Shown here one piece after another: positions 25,307-34,014 of a stretch of DNA of 60,631 nucleotides. The stretch is from Caulobacteraceae bacterium (GTDB lineage: Bacteria; Pseudomonadota; Alphaproteobacteria; Caulobacterales; Caulobacteraceae). The first letter of the stretch is position 1, and each line of letters opens with the position of its first letter. The notes under the pieces are model-generated. The model saw nothing but the letters and a program-made list of their open reading frames with translations. It ran no database searches and was not told the DNA's origin. Location of the stretch: assembly GCA_947478785.1 (NCBI GenBank), contig CANJXI010000014.1:1-60631 (forward strand), given 5' to 3'. The position numbers and the translations under genes are program-made.

Positions 25307-26848
25307 TCACGCGGCCAGTTTCCACGCCAACGCCAGATCCTCGACGAACTGCCCATAGGCCTCGGCCCTGGCGTTGGGATCGGGCAGCCTGAGGAGGTAG
25401 GCGGGGTGGAAGGTGACCAGGCCCTGGGCCTGGTCGGGAAGCTGGAGGGCCTGGCCGCGCAGCTTGGCGACGGCCGTCGGCTTGCCGAACACCGACAGCG
25501 CCGCGGTGGCCCCCAGCGCCACGATCACCCGGGGCCGGACGATCCGCCGCTCGGCGTCCAGCCACCCGCGGCAGGCGGTGACCTCGCCCGTGGCGGGGGT
25601 CTTGTGCAGCCGGCGCTTGCCGCGCAGCTCATGCTTGAAGTGCTTCACCGCGTTGGTGACATAGGCCTGGTCGCGCGGCACGCCGGCCTCGGCCAGGGCG
25701 CGGTCGAACATCTGGCCGGCGGGCCCGACGAAGGGCCGGCCCGCCAGGTCTTCCTGGTCGCCCGGCTGCTCGCCCACGAACATCAGGCGCGCGTGGGCGG
25801 CGCCCTCCCCCGCCACGCCCTGGGTGGCGTCCTTGTAGAGGTCGCAGCGGCGACACATCTGCAGGCCGGCGGCGATCGCCTCCAGGGTGGTGGGCGCGAG
25901 GCCGTCGTAGGGCGCGTCGCGCGCCGCCCGCTGGACCGCGCGGACGACGCGGCGAGATGGGGTCGATGGGGCCTGGCCGACCATGGCCGTGGTGCGCGCC
26001 TCCGCCTTGGCGATGAGTTCGGGAATGAGCGCGACCTCTGGCAGGTTCCGCCAGTAGCGCTTGGGCATCTCCTTCTGCATGGCGCCGATCTTCAGCCGGG
26101 CCGGGTTGAAGATCGCGGCGTAGTAGGTGCGCCAGTAGTCCTCCAGGCTGTCCTCGCCAGGCGCGTCGGCGGGATCGGCGCCGGGGGTGAAGGCCAGGGC
26201 CCGCATGTCCCAGTGGGCGCAGACGTCCGGAGTCAGGATCGAGAACCGCATGTTGGCGAACCGGCGCGCGAAGAACGGCGCCGTGGCCTCGGTGACCCGG
26301 TGGGCCGGCTCGAACCAGGCGACATAGGTCTTCGGATCGGGCGCGGCGGCGTCCTTCGCGCCCGTCACCAGCCGGAAGCGGACGAACGCCTTCATCTTGT
26401 GCTCGGCCAGGCTGACCGCCTTGGCGAAGGCGCGGGCCTTGGCGACGTCCGGGTCGGTGACGATCCGCATCAGGTTCGGCTCGCGCCCCAGCCGCCAGAG
26501 CAGCCGGTAGAGCAGCGAAAACCGCTCGTCCGACCGGTGCAGGATAACCGCGTCCGCGAGCTCGACGAATTCGCGCGGGACGGTGAACAGGGGCTTCTCC
26601 TCACCCGTAGGGGGAGGGGGACCGCGGAACGCGGTGGAGGGGGAGCCCCGCTGCTCAGCGTCATCCGGCGATCCCCCTCCACCACCCTTCGGGTGGTCCC
26701 CCTCCCCCTCCGGGTGAGGAGAAAAAAGATCCGCCGCGTCCACGGTCCAGATCGCCGCTTCGGGGGGAACGCCCCGGGCGCGCAGACCACGGGCGGCATC
26801 GCGCCAGCCGGCGAAGTCGGTCTCGGAGGCGAGCCGGATGGTCGGCAT
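25307..26848 (-). CDS. udgX: UdgX-family uracil-DNA glycosylase with N-terminal DUF4130 domain
   Basis: UdgX excises uracil from DNA and becomes covalently linked to the abasic site through the histidine of its KRRxH loop. The 513-residue product has a DUF4130 domain (about residues 90-275), Cys332/Cys335 of an iron-sulfur cluster, motif A GEQPGDQED (359-367), the diagnostic KRRLH loop (411-415, His415) and HPAYLLR (481-487). The ATG overlaps the stop of the radical SAM gene (ATGA). Residues about 43-85 are a low-complexity insert encoded by a palindromic repeat and are not expected in the family. A LexA-type box precedes the operon. Confidence 0.92.
   Translation of the reverse strand: MPTIRLASETDFAGWRDAARGLRARGVPPEAAIWTVDAADLFSPHPEGEGDHPKGGGGGSPDDAEQRGSPSTAFRGPPPPTGEEKPLFTVPREFVELADAVILHRSDERFSLLYRLLWRLGREPNLMRIVTDPDVAKARAFAKAVSLAEHKMKAFVRFRLVTGAKDAAAPDPKTYVAWFEPAHRVTEATAPFFARRFANMRFSILTPDVCAHWDMRALAFTPGADPADAPGEDSLEDYWRTYYAAIFNPARLKIGAMQKEMPKRYWRNLPEVALIPELIAKAEARTTAMVGQAPSTPSRRVVRAVQRAARDAPYDGLAPTTLEAIAAGLQMCRRCDLYKDATQGVAGEGAAHARLMFVGEQPGDQEDLAGRPFVGPAGQMFDRALAEAGVPRDQAYVTNAVKHFKHELRGKRRLHKTPATGEVTACRGWLDAERRIVRPRVIVALGATAALSVFGKPTAVAKLRGQALQLPDQAQGLVTFHPAYLLRLPDPNARAEAYGQFVEDLALAWKLAA
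26595..26723. repeat. 129-bp palindromic repeat inserted in frame in udgX
   Basis: The 29-base arms at 26595-26623 and 26695-26723 are reverse complements with one mismatch. Inside them a second pair of arms surrounds GGTGGAGGGGGA and TCCCCCTCCACC. The element is 129 bases long, a multiple of three, and its translation (about 43 residues) has no stop. The encoded stretch is Gly/Pro/Ser-rich and unlike the flanking protein. Confidence 0.85.
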
Positions 26849-28071
26849 CAGAAGAGGTCCATCTGGGTGGGCGTCACCCGTTCGCGCAGGTCGGCCTTGT
26901 CGGTGAGCGCGCCGGGCGACCAGTCGGCGGTGACGATGAACGGCTTCAGCTTGGCGACGCCCCGCGTCAGGCGGCGCACATCCTCCAGCGTCAGGGCCTT
27001 GAAGCGCCGCAGGCCGAGCATCCTTTCGACCGAGCGCACGCCCAGCCCCGGAACCCTGAGCATCCGCTCGCGCTCGGCGGTGTTCAGGTCCAGCGGGAAG
27101 TCGCCGCGATGCTTCAGCGCCCAGGCGAGCTTGGGATCGATGGCCAGGTCGAGGTCCTCGTCCTCGCCCACGATCTCGGCGCGGTCGAAGCCGTAGAAGC
27201 GCATCAGCCCGTCGGCCTGGTAGAGCCGGTGCTCGCGCATCAGCGGCGGCCTGGCGAGCGGCAGCCGGGCCGTGGAATCCGGGATCGGCGAGAAGGCGGA
27301 ATAGTAGACCCGCTTGAGGTGGTAGGCGCCGTAGAGGCCGGCGCTGCGCTTGAGGATCGCGCCGTCCGAGGCCTCGTCGGCGCCGACGATCAGCTGGGTC
27401 GACTGGCCGGCGGGGGCGAACTTCGGCGGCCTGGCCTTGCGGCCCTTCTCCCTGCCCGCCTCGACGCCCAGGCGCATGGCGCCCATGGCCTTCTTGATGC
27501 CGGCTATGTCCTTCTCGGGAGCCAGCCTGGCCAGGCTCTCGTCCTTGGGCAGCTCGATGTTGATCGACACCCGGTCGGCGTAGAGCGCGGCCTGGTTGAC
27601 CAGGGCGGGCGAGGCCTCGGGGATCACCTTGAGGTGGATGTAGCCGCGGAAGTCGTGGACCTCGCGCAGCGACCGCGCCACCCGGACCATCTCCTCCATG
27701 GTGTAGTCGGCGTTCCGGATGATGCCGGAGGAGAGGAACAGGCCTTCGATGTAGTTGCGCTTGTAGAAGCCCAGCGTCAGGTCGACGACCTCGTCCACCG
27801 CGAACCGGGCGCGGGCGGTGTTGGAGCTGACCCGGTTCACGCAGTAGGCGCAGTCGTAGACGCAGAAGTTGGTGAGCAGCAGCTTCAGCAGGCTGATGCA
27901 GCGGCCGTCCGGCGCATAGGCGTGGCAGATGCCCATGCCGCCATCGACCGAGCCCACGCCGCGCCCGCCAAGCGAGTCGCGTTTCGCGCCACCCGACGAG
28001 GCGCACGAGGCGTCGTATTTCGCCGCGTCGGAGAGGATCGCGAGCTTCGTCTTCAAATCCAGAACGGCCAT
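26848..28071 (-). CDS. Radical SAM protein, putative DNA modification/repair (UdgX-linked)
   Basis: The 407-residue product has the radical SAM cluster motif CVYDCAYC (Cys70, Cys74, Cys77; CX3CX2C) and a C-terminal helix-hairpin-helix (RMLRVPGLGVRSVERMLGLRR split as RMLRVPGLGV and RSVERMLGL, about residues 320-345). It matches the putative DNA modification/repair radical SAM family that is usually encoded next to DUF4130/UDG genes. The reaction is not known. AAGGA lies 6 bases before the ATG. Its stop overlaps the udgX start. Confidence 0.9.
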   Translation of the reverse strand: MAVLDLKTKLAILSDAAKYDASCASSGGAKRDSLGGRGVGSVDGGMGICHAYAPDGRCISLLKLLLTNFCVYDCAYCVNRVSSNTARARFAVDEVVDLTLGFYKRNYIEGLFLSSGIIRNADYTMEEMVRVARSLREVHDFRGYIHLKVIPEASPALVNQAALYADRVSINIELPKDESLARLAPEKDIAGIKKAMGAMRLGVEAGREKGRKARPPKFAPAGQSTQLIVGADEASDGAILKRSAGLYGAYHLKRVYYSAFSPIPDSTARLPLARPPLMREHRLYQADGLMRFYGFDRAEIVGEDEDLDLAIDPKLAWALKHRGDFPLDLNTAERERMLRVPGLGVRSVERMLGLRRFKALTLEDVRRLTRGVAKLKPFIVTADWSPGALTDKADLRERVTPTQMDLF

Positions 28072-28085
28072 GGCGGGTCCTTATA

Positions 28086-28100
28086 GTTCCTGTTTTGTTC
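28086..28100 (-). promoter_or_regulatory. LexA (SOS) box of the radical SAM-udgX operon
   Basis: GTTCCTGTTTTGTTC is a perfect GTTC-N7-GTTC direct repeat. It lies 15-29 bases upstream of the radical SAM start codon, where LexA would cover the promoter. It is also 55 bases from the divergent transglutaminase-like start. The match is seen; induction by DNA damage is inferred and fits a uracil-excision operon. Confidence 0.75.
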
Positions 28101-28154
28101 TGTCGAGCGACGAATATGGGAACCGTCTCGGCCTCCAGCGGTTCCGGAGCCGCC

Positions 28155-29033
28155 ATGGTCCGCCTCCTCATCCGCCACGAGACGCTCTACACCTATGAGC
28201 GGCCCGTCCGTTTCGCCGTCCACCGCCTGCTGGTGCGGCCGCGCGACAGCCACGCGATCCGGGTGGTGGCCGCCCACCTGACCCTGTCGCCGCCGGGGGA
28301 GACGCGCTGGCTCTACGACGCGCTGGGCAATTCGGTGTGCTGCTTCACCCCACAGGGCGAAGCCAGGCGGCTGTCCATCGTCAGCGACCTGGTGATCGAG
28401 CGCTTCCCGGCGCCGCTGGCGGCCCTGCGGGTGGCCGACCCGCAGACCGCCACGCCCATCGTCTACACCCCCGCCGACCGCGCCGTGCTGGGTCCCTTCA
28501 CCGAGCCGGTGAGCGAGGACGCCGACGGTGTGCTGCTCAGGTGGCTGCGCGACCAGGTCGGCAGCCCGCACGAGCCGGCCCTGGATTTCCTGCTGCGGAT
28601 CAACCGCACGATCCACGACCAGTTCGAATACACCGCCCGCGACCTGGGCGCCGCCCAGGAGCCCGCCCACACCGTGGCGACGCGGTCGGGCACCTGCCGC
28701 GACTTCGCCTGGCTGATGGTCGAGGCGCTGCGCCGGCTGGGCTATGCCGCACGCTTCGTCACCGGCTACCTCTATTCGCCGCGCCATTCCGCGATCCGCG
28801 GCGCGGGGGCGACCCACGCCTGGTGCGAGGTGTTCCTGCCCGATCTCGGCTGGACCGAGTTCGACCCGACCAACGCCCTGGCCGAAAGCGCCGACCTGAT
28901 CCCCGTCGCGGTGACCCGCACGCCAGCCGAGGCGGCGCCGGTCTCGGGCGCGATCTACGGGGACGGCGGGCGCGCGGACCTCACGGTTCACGTGGATGTG
29001 CGGCCGGCCGAATCGATTCCGGCGATGGCCTGA
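28155..29033 (+). CDS. Transglutaminase-like cysteine protease family protein
   Basis: The 292-residue product has a bacterial transglutaminase N-terminal domain (LLIRHETLYTYERPV ... LLVRPRDSH) and a papain-like transglutaminase core with Cys in SGTCRDFAWLMVEALR, His in GATHAWCEVFLPDLGW and Asp in FDPTNA. Such proteins are predicted proteases or peptide ligases; the substrate is unknown. I chose ATG 28155 (GGAG 5 bases upstream); in-frame starts at 28095 and 28116 would add unlikely residues and cross the LexA box region. Confidence 0.88.
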   Translation: MVRLLIRHETLYTYERPVRFAVHRLLVRPRDSHAIRVVAAHLTLSPPGETRWLYDALGNSVCCFTPQGEARRLSIVSDLVIERFPAPLAALRVADPQTATPIVYTPADRAVLGPFTEPVSEDADGVLLRWLRDQVGSPHEPALDFLLRINRTIHDQFEYTARDLGAAQEPAHTVATRSGTCRDFAWLMVEALRRLGYAARFVTGYLYSPRHSAIRGAGATHAWCEVFLPDLGWTEFDPTNALAESADLIPVAVTRTPAEAAPVSGAIYGDGGRADLTVHVDVRPAESIPAMA

Positions 29034-29073
29034 GGCAGGGTCTGATTGGTCTCAAGTACAGAGGAGACGCACG

Positions 29074-29226
29074 TTGACGCAGGGCTTCCAACATCAGGAA
29101 TCGCCACTGACCTTCTGCATCCCCAGGGCCTCGCCGGCGCAGCAGCACGGCCGGCGGGCCGGCCCGCCGCCAAGGGCCAAACCCGCCCCCGCCGAACCCC
29201 GATCCGTGGAGCCGCCAGGCGACTAG
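29074..29226 (+). CDS. Candidate 50-residue small protein in the 29.0-29.35 kb gap
   Basis: The 315-base stretch between the transglutaminase-like and DUF6134 genes holds no large gene. A TTG at 29074 follows a good GAGGAG (29061-29066) by 7 bases and opens 50 codons starting MTQGFQHQESPLTFCIP and ending in a Pro/Arg-rich tail. Third-position GC is somewhat lower than in neighbouring genes. No family is recognised. It may be a real small protein or chance; nothing else is visible in the gap. Confidence 0.3.
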   Translation: MTQGFQHQESPLTFCIPRASPAQQHGRRAGPPPRAKPAPAEPRSVEPPGD

Positions 29227-29348
29227 CCGCGACATCGGCGCCGCTGCGACCATCCGAAGCGGGGCACTAGACGCATCCGGCGAGTTGGGCGATGCGTACC
29301 GCTGCAATCACGGCCGCCATCGGCGCCGGTCCACTTCGAGGGTGATCC

Positions 29349-29963
29349 ATGTCGCAGGCTTCCATCGCCCTGCCCCGCCGCGCGATCCTGGCCGGGGGGC
29401 TCCTGCTGCCGTTCCTGGGGGCGGCCGCGCTGGCGGCCCCGCGCGCGCTCACCTTCCAGGTGATCCGCAACGGAACCACGATCGGGGAACACCGGATCAG
29501 CTTCGTGACCGACGGCGACAGGCTGACGGCCACCACCGACGCGGTGATGACGGTGAAGCTCGGGCCGGTGCCGGTGTTCAAATATCATCACCACGCGGTG
29601 GAGACCCGGATCGGCGGCGTCTTCGCCAACCTCGCCACCACCACCACGACGAACGGCAAGGTCGAGAAGGTCTCGGCCGAGAAGGCTCCGGCCGGCGTCA
29701 CCATCGCCTGCCCATCCGGCAAGCTGGTCGCTCCGGCCCAGGCCAATCCCATGACCCACTGGAACGCCGCGATCTTCGGCGGCCCGCCGCTGTTCAACCC
29801 GCAGACCGGCAAGCTGCTCAAGGTGCGCACGACGCGCGCGGGCAATCACGTCACCATCCGCGGCGAGGCGGAGATCGACAACTGGTACGACGAGACCGGC
29901 GCCTGGCAGGCCCTGAAGGGCAAGCTCGACGACGGCTCGCTGGTGGAATACCGCCGGGTCTGA
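29349..29963 (+). CDS. DUF6134 family exported protein
   Basis: The 204-residue product has a Tat-like signal (ALPRRAILAGGLLLPFLGAAALA) and a mature beta-rich domain with GTTIGEHRISFVTDGDRLTATTDAVM and AGNHVTIRGEAEIDNWYDETG, typical of DUF6134. Members may form lipocalin-like periplasmic barrels; their function is unknown. It is probably monocistronic. Confidence 0.8.
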   Translation: MSQASIALPRRAILAGGLLLPFLGAAALAAPRALTFQVIRNGTTIGEHRISFVTDGDRLTATTDAVMTVKLGPVPVFKYHHHAVETRIGGVFANLATTTTTNGKVEKVSAEKAPAGVTIACPSGKLVAPAQANPMTHWNAAIFGGPPLFNPQTGKLLKVRTTRAGNHVTIRGEAEIDNWYDETGAWQALKGKLDDGSLVEYRRV

Positions 29964-30084
29964 AGCTGCCCGAACGCGGCCTTTCGCCGGAGCCGAAGAG
30001 TCTGTTAGAGCACCGGCGCTGACTGAACCCCTGCCTTGAGGGCGCCGACCGACGGGCCGCCGGCCGCGACGTGGCGTTTGCGAT

Positions 30085-31401
30085 TTGGACGCCAAGACCG
30101 AGCCCGCCGCGGTCCCCGACGAACCGTCCGACCTGGCCGCCCGCGAGGCGGCCTACGAGACGTTCGTCTGGGACAACCTGAAGCGCAACTACCTCGGCAG
30201 CTTCCTGCACGGCATGCTGGGGATGACCGGCTTCAGGCTGGTGAGCGCGCCGACTTTCCTGCCGGCCTACCTGCACATGATTTCCGGCGGCTCCAACTCC
30301 ATCGTGGGCCTGGGACTGGCCCTGCAGCAGGCGGGCGGCATCGTCTCGCCGGTGGTCGGCGCGACCCGCATCGAACACCGCACGAAGGTGATGCCGGCGG
30401 CCATCTGGATGGGCAGCCTGGCCAGGCTGGCGATCCTGGGCATCGCGGTCTCGGGCTGGTTCCTGAAGGGCACGCCGCTGGTCGCCTCGGTGCTGGGGTT
30501 CATGCTGATCTACGGCGTCTTCATGGGCGCCCAGCGAGTGGCCTTCAGCCTGCTGATCGCCAAGGTGATCCCGATCAGCCGGCGTGGCCGCCTGCAGGCC
30601 TGGCGCAACACCACCGGCGGGGTGGTCGCCGCGGGCCTGGCCTATCTGGCCGGGCGCTACCTGGTGGGCGCGAACGTGTTCGGCAACGGCTATGGCGTGA
30701 CCTTCGTCGCCGCCTTCTTCCTGACCAGCGCGGGCCTTTGGGCGATCCAGCTGCTGCTCCGGGAGCCGGAGCCGCCCACCACCCGCACGCAGGGGCGGCT
30801 GCACGAGCGGCTGCGGGACTTCCCGCGCCTGATCCGTGAGGATCCGGCCTTCGGCGCCTTCCTAGGGACGCAGATGCTGGCGACCTCGGCCAGGATCGCG
30901 GTGCCGTTCTACGTGCTCTACGTCGGGGCCTCGATCCATCTCGACGGGGCGACGCTGGGCCTGCTGTCGCTGGCCTACCTGGGCGCCGAGACCCTGTCGA
31001 ACCTGCTCTGGGGCTACCTGGGCGACAAGTCGGGGTTCCGGCTGGTGCTGCTGTTCTCGCTGCTCCTGTGGGTGGCCGCCACGGTCCTGCTGATCCAGAA
31101 CCACGCGCACTGGGCGATCTTCGCGGCCTTCTTCGGCCTGGGCGCGTCGCAGGCGGGCTACGCCATGGCGGCCCAGACCATGATCCTGGAATTCGGCCAT
31201 CGCGATGACCTGCCGATGCGCATCGCGCTGTCCACCACGGCCGAGGCGATCACGGCGACGCTGGGTCCGCTGGCCGGCGGCTGGGTCGCGGACCTGCTGG
31301 GCTACACCTTCGTGTTCGGCGTATCGATCAGCTTCCTGGCCGCGGCCCTGCTGCTGCTGGTGGTCGCCGTCAAGGAGCCTCGGACCGCGCGGCTGGCCTA
31401 A
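30085..31401 (+). CDS. MFS transporter, substrate unknown
   Basis: The 438-residue product has about 12 membrane segments and MFS character, with a cytoplasmic N-terminal tail and a central loop near residue 230 (LLREPEPPTTRTQGRLHERL). NLLWGYLGDKSGFRLVLLFS in the second half resembles motif A. It starts with TTG at 30085. It is convergent with the leucine dehydrogenase gene, 3 bases apart. Neither substrate nor direction can be inferred. Confidence 0.82.
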   Translation: MDAKTEPAAVPDEPSDLAAREAAYETFVWDNLKRNYLGSFLHGMLGMTGFRLVSAPTFLPAYLHMISGGSNSIVGLGLALQQAGGIVSPVVGATRIEHRTKVMPAAIWMGSLARLAILGIAVSGWFLKGTPLVASVLGFMLIYGVFMGAQRVAFSLLIAKVIPISRRGRLQAWRNTTGGVVAAGLAYLAGRYLVGANVFGNGYGVTFVAAFFLTSAGLWAIQLLLREPEPPTTRTQGRLHERLRDFPRLIREDPAFGAFLGTQMLATSARIAVPFYVLYVGASIHLDGATLGLLSLAYLGAETLSNLLWGYLGDKSGFRLVLLFSLLLWVAATVLLIQNHAHWAIFAAFFGLGASQAGYAMAAQTMILEFGHRDDLPMRIALSTTAEAITATLGPLAGGWVADLLGYTFVFGVSISFLAAALLLLVVAVKEPRTARLA

Positions 31402-31404
31402 GAC

Positions 31405-32481
31405 CTAAGCCGCCGCCTTCTGTTGCGCCGCCAGGCTGATGCGGGCCTTGGCGATCTCGTTGGCGACCTCGTGGGTCGGGCGTTTTTCGGCCAGCGAGCG
31501 GTCCATCACCTCGTGCAGGGTCTGCAGCAGGCGGTCGAGCTTCATCTCCACCCAGGCGGGATCGAAGGCCTCGCCCTGGTCGATGGCGCGAATCTCGCCG
31601 GCGACATTGATGATCCCGCCGCCGTTGATGACGTAGTCCGGCGCATAGAGGATGCCCTGCGCGAAAAGGGCGCGGCCCACCTCGGGATCGGCGAGCTGGT
31701 TGTTGGCGCCGCCGGCGATCACCTTGGCCTTCAGCCGGGCCAGGGTGTCGGCGTTGATCGCCCCGCCCAGCGCGCAGGGGGCGAACACCTCGGCGTCGGC
31801 GTCGAAGATCGCGCCGGGGGTGACGATCCTGGCCCCCGTGGCCTCGGCGACCTGGCGGAGGGCGTCCTGATTGACGTCGGCGATGACCAGCTTGGCGCCG
31901 GCGGCGTGCAGCTTCTGCGCCAGGTAGGCGCCCACGTGGCCGACGCCCTGGATGGCCACGGTGATCCCGTCCAGGTCGCGGTTCAGGCGGCGGCGGACGC
32001 TGATCTTGATCCCCCGGAACACGCCCTCGGCGGTCACCGGGCTGGGATCGCCGGAGGCGGCCGGATGGCCGGTCAGCCCCGCCACGTAGCGGGTGCGCTT
32101 GCGCGCGTGCATCAGGTCGGCCGGCGAGACGCCCACGTCCTCGGCCGTCCAGTACTTGCCGCCGACGTCCTCGATGGCCCCGCCGAAGGCCTCGAACAGC
32201 GCCGGCGTCTTCTGGGTGCGGGCGTCGCCGATGATCACCGCCTTGCCGCCGCCCAGCGCCAGGTCGGCCATGGCGTTCTTGTAGGACATGGCGCGCGACA
32301 GCCTGAGCGCATCCACGAGCGCCGCTTCGGCGCTGGGGTAGTTCCACATCCGGCAACCGCCCGCCGCAGGCCCGCGCGCCGTGGAGTGGACGGCGATGAT
32401 GCACTTCAGGCCCGCGGCCTCGTCGGCGAAGGCGTGGACCCCCTCATGGCCCTCGAAGGCGGGGGAATCGAACAGGGTCAT
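31405..32481 (-). CDS. ldh: Leucine dehydrogenase (Glu/Leu/Phe/Val family)
   Basis: The enzyme deaminates branched-chain amino acids to 2-oxo acids with NAD. The 358-residue product has the substrate-binding RGPAAGGCRMW, the catalytic lysine motif LALGGGKAVI (about residues 74-83), TAEDVGVSPADL and the NAD-binding GVGHVGAYLAQKL (about 178-190). Length fits Leu/Val/Phe dehydrogenases (about 350) rather than glutamate dehydrogenase. The ATG overlaps the stop of the upstream lipoprotein hydrolase gene (ATGA). Leu versus Phe specificity is not settled. Confidence 0.87.
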   Translation of the reverse strand: MTLFDSPAFEGHEGVHAFADEAAGLKCIIAVHSTARGPAAGGCRMWNYPSAEAALVDALRLSRAMSYKNAMADLALGGGKAVIIGDARTQKTPALFEAFGGAIEDVGGKYWTAEDVGVSPADLMHARKRTRYVAGLTGHPAASGDPSPVTAEGVFRGIKISVRRRLNRDLDGITVAIQGVGHVGAYLAQKLHAAGAKLVIADVNQDALRQVAEATGARIVTPGAIFDADAEVFAPCALGGAINADTLARLKAKVIAGGANNQLADPEVGRALFAQGILYAPDYVINGGGIINVAGEIRAIDQGEAFDPAWVEMKLDRLLQTLHEVMDRSLAEKRPTHEVANEIAKARISLAAQQKAAA

Positions 32482-33560
32482 GAGGCGGCGTCACAGGCTG
32501 CTGCAGGAGGCGCTGGCTCTACCCCCGTGACGGTCGGCCCACAACCCGCGGCGCGGCGATCGGGCCTGGGTTCGAGTGGGACGCGCCGGGGGATCGGCGG
32601 CGCGCCGGAGGGCAGCGGGCCGGCGGGGTCGCGGATGAAGGCCAGGATGTCCGCCCAGACCACCGGCCCCTGATGGTCACGCGTCAGCAGGTGCCAGCCC
32701 TTGGCGTACCAGGCCGAGCGTTGCGGCGGCTTGAGCTGCGCGGCCGCCTTCACCGCCGCGGCCTTGGGGATGATCTGGTCGTGGGCGCCATAGAGGTAGA
32801 TGGTCGGAACCTGGGCCTTGCCCACCGCGTCGGAGGCCCGGCCCATCATCGTCACCAGGCCGTAGAGGGTGTCGGACCGCGAGCCCCAGACCATCAGCGG
32901 ATCGCGGCCCATGGCGATCAGCTCGTCGCGATTGTCGGTGGGGCTGACCTTGTCGGTGAGCCAGCGCGGCGGGGTGTAGACCTTGGAGGCCGTGAAGTTG
33001 GCGGCCAGCCACAGCAGGGTCCTGTTGGGCAGCGGCTGTTCCTTCCAGCCCCAGACGGCCGGTGACAGCAGGACCAGCCGGTCGGCCACGGGCGGCCGGT
33101 CGGAGGCCAGGGCCTCGGCGGCCACGGCGCCGCCCATGCTTTCGCCGGCGATCACCAGGAGGGCGTTGGGGTGCTTGCCGCGGACCAGGGAGGCCACCGT
33201 GCGCAGGTCCTCCTCCATCAGCTCATCGCCCGCCCAGACGCCACGGCCCGGCGAGCGGCCAAAGCCGCGCTGGTCGTAGGCGTAGGTGGTCACGCCCTGG
33301 GCGGCCCACCAGGGCGCGGCCAGGTGGAAGGCGTTGGAATAATCATTCATGCCGTGCAGGCCGACGATCACCGCCCAGGGCTCGCCGGTGGCGTCCCATT
33401 CCTGAAGGCCAAGGCGCGCGCCGTCGAAACTGACGACCGCGTCCCGTTCCAGGCGGGGGCCTGAGAATCCGAGCGGCGGCTGGCCGGCCTGCTGCACCAT
33501 CAGCGGCGTACAGGCGCCCAGCAGGAGGGCTACGAAGAGGGCGGCCAGCCGTCGCGTCAT
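32478..33560 (-). CDS. Alpha/beta hydrolase lipoprotein (monoacylglycerol lipase-like)
   Basis: The 360-residue product has a lipoprotein signal (MTRRLAALFVALLLGAC, lipobox LGAC) and a serine-hydrolase core: VIVGLHGMNDYSNAF (oxyanion region), GESMGGAVA with the nucleophile, and late YGAHDQIIP (Asp) and GWHLLTRD (His). This is the hydrolase_4 or monoglyceride-lipase type. It follows the DUF3253 gene by 10 bases and overlaps the leucine dehydrogenase gene by 4, forming a three-gene operon. The substrate is inferred to be a lipid ester. Confidence 0.87.
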   Translation of the reverse strand: MTRRLAALFVALLLGACTPLMVQQAGQPPLGFSGPRLERDAVVSFDGARLGLQEWDATGEPWAVIVGLHGMNDYSNAFHLAAPWWAAQGVTTYAYDQRGFGRSPGRGVWAGDELMEEDLRTVASLVRGKHPNALLVIAGESMGGAVAAEALASDRPPVADRLVLLSPAVWGWKEQPLPNRTLLWLAANFTASKVYTPPRWLTDKVSPTDNRDELIAMGRDPLMVWGSRSDTLYGLVTMMGRASDAVGKAQVPTIYLYGAHDQIIPKAAAVKAAAQLKPPQRSAWYAKGWHLLTRDHQGPVVWADILAFIRDPAGPLPSGAPPIPRRVPLEPRPDRRAAGCGPTVTGVEPAPPAAACDAAS

Positions 33561-33570
33561 GGCGCCAGGA

Positions 33571-33849
33571 TCAGGTCGCTTCGGGGCCGGTCGCCGCGAC
33601 GGCGTCGTCGTCGGGCAGTTTGAGCCGGTAGACCCCCTTGAAGTGCTCCGGGTCGGCGGGCTTGCCGTGGCGGGTGACGACCAGCCGGCCCTGCCGGGCG
33701 AGCCCCCGCGACACCGCGCGGACGTGACCCAGGAGCCTGCGCCAGCCCTCCGGATCGAGGGAGCGGGCCACATCCTCCGGCGACACCGACTTGCCCGGCT
33801 GGGCCTTGCCCAGCACCTGGAAGATGGCGGCCTCGACATCCACGCTCAT
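33571..33849 (-). CDS. DUF3253 domain protein
   Basis: The 92-residue product is winged-helix-like: AAIFQVLGKAQPGKSVSPEDV, then DPEGWRRLLGHVRAVSRGLARQG and GKPADPEHFKGVYRLKLP. This pattern matches DUF3253, whose function is unknown. It is first in the operon with the lipoprotein hydrolase and leucine dehydrogenase genes. Confidence 0.8.
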   Translation of the reverse strand: MSVDVEAAIFQVLGKAQPGKSVSPEDVARSLDPEGWRRLLGHVRAVSRGLARQGRLVVTRHGKPADPEHFKGVYRLKLPDDDAVAATGPEAT

Positions 33850-34014
33850 CGGATCAACTCCACGTTCAGCGGCAAGCCAGGAAACCGAACGATGCCAGCA
33901 ATGCTGTTACTTGCAGCGCTGGTAATAGACGATCCCTTTCCCATTTCACCCCGCCCATGCTTTAGGCCCGGGCCTGGGCGTTTCAGCGGAGTTTCAACGG
34001 ATGGACGGCGCCGA

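Noticed and set aside
25307..28171. A single 954-codon open frame covering udgX and part of the radical SAM gene
   Set aside because: The N-terminal half is a shadow frame of the radical SAM gene. The ATGA overlap at 26846-26850 and the typical MPTIRLASET start show udgX begins at 26848.
32565..32590. GGGTTCGAGT resembling a tRNA T-loop
   Set aside because: It lies in the coding region of the lipoprotein hydrolase and no acceptor stem or anticodon arm can be drawn.
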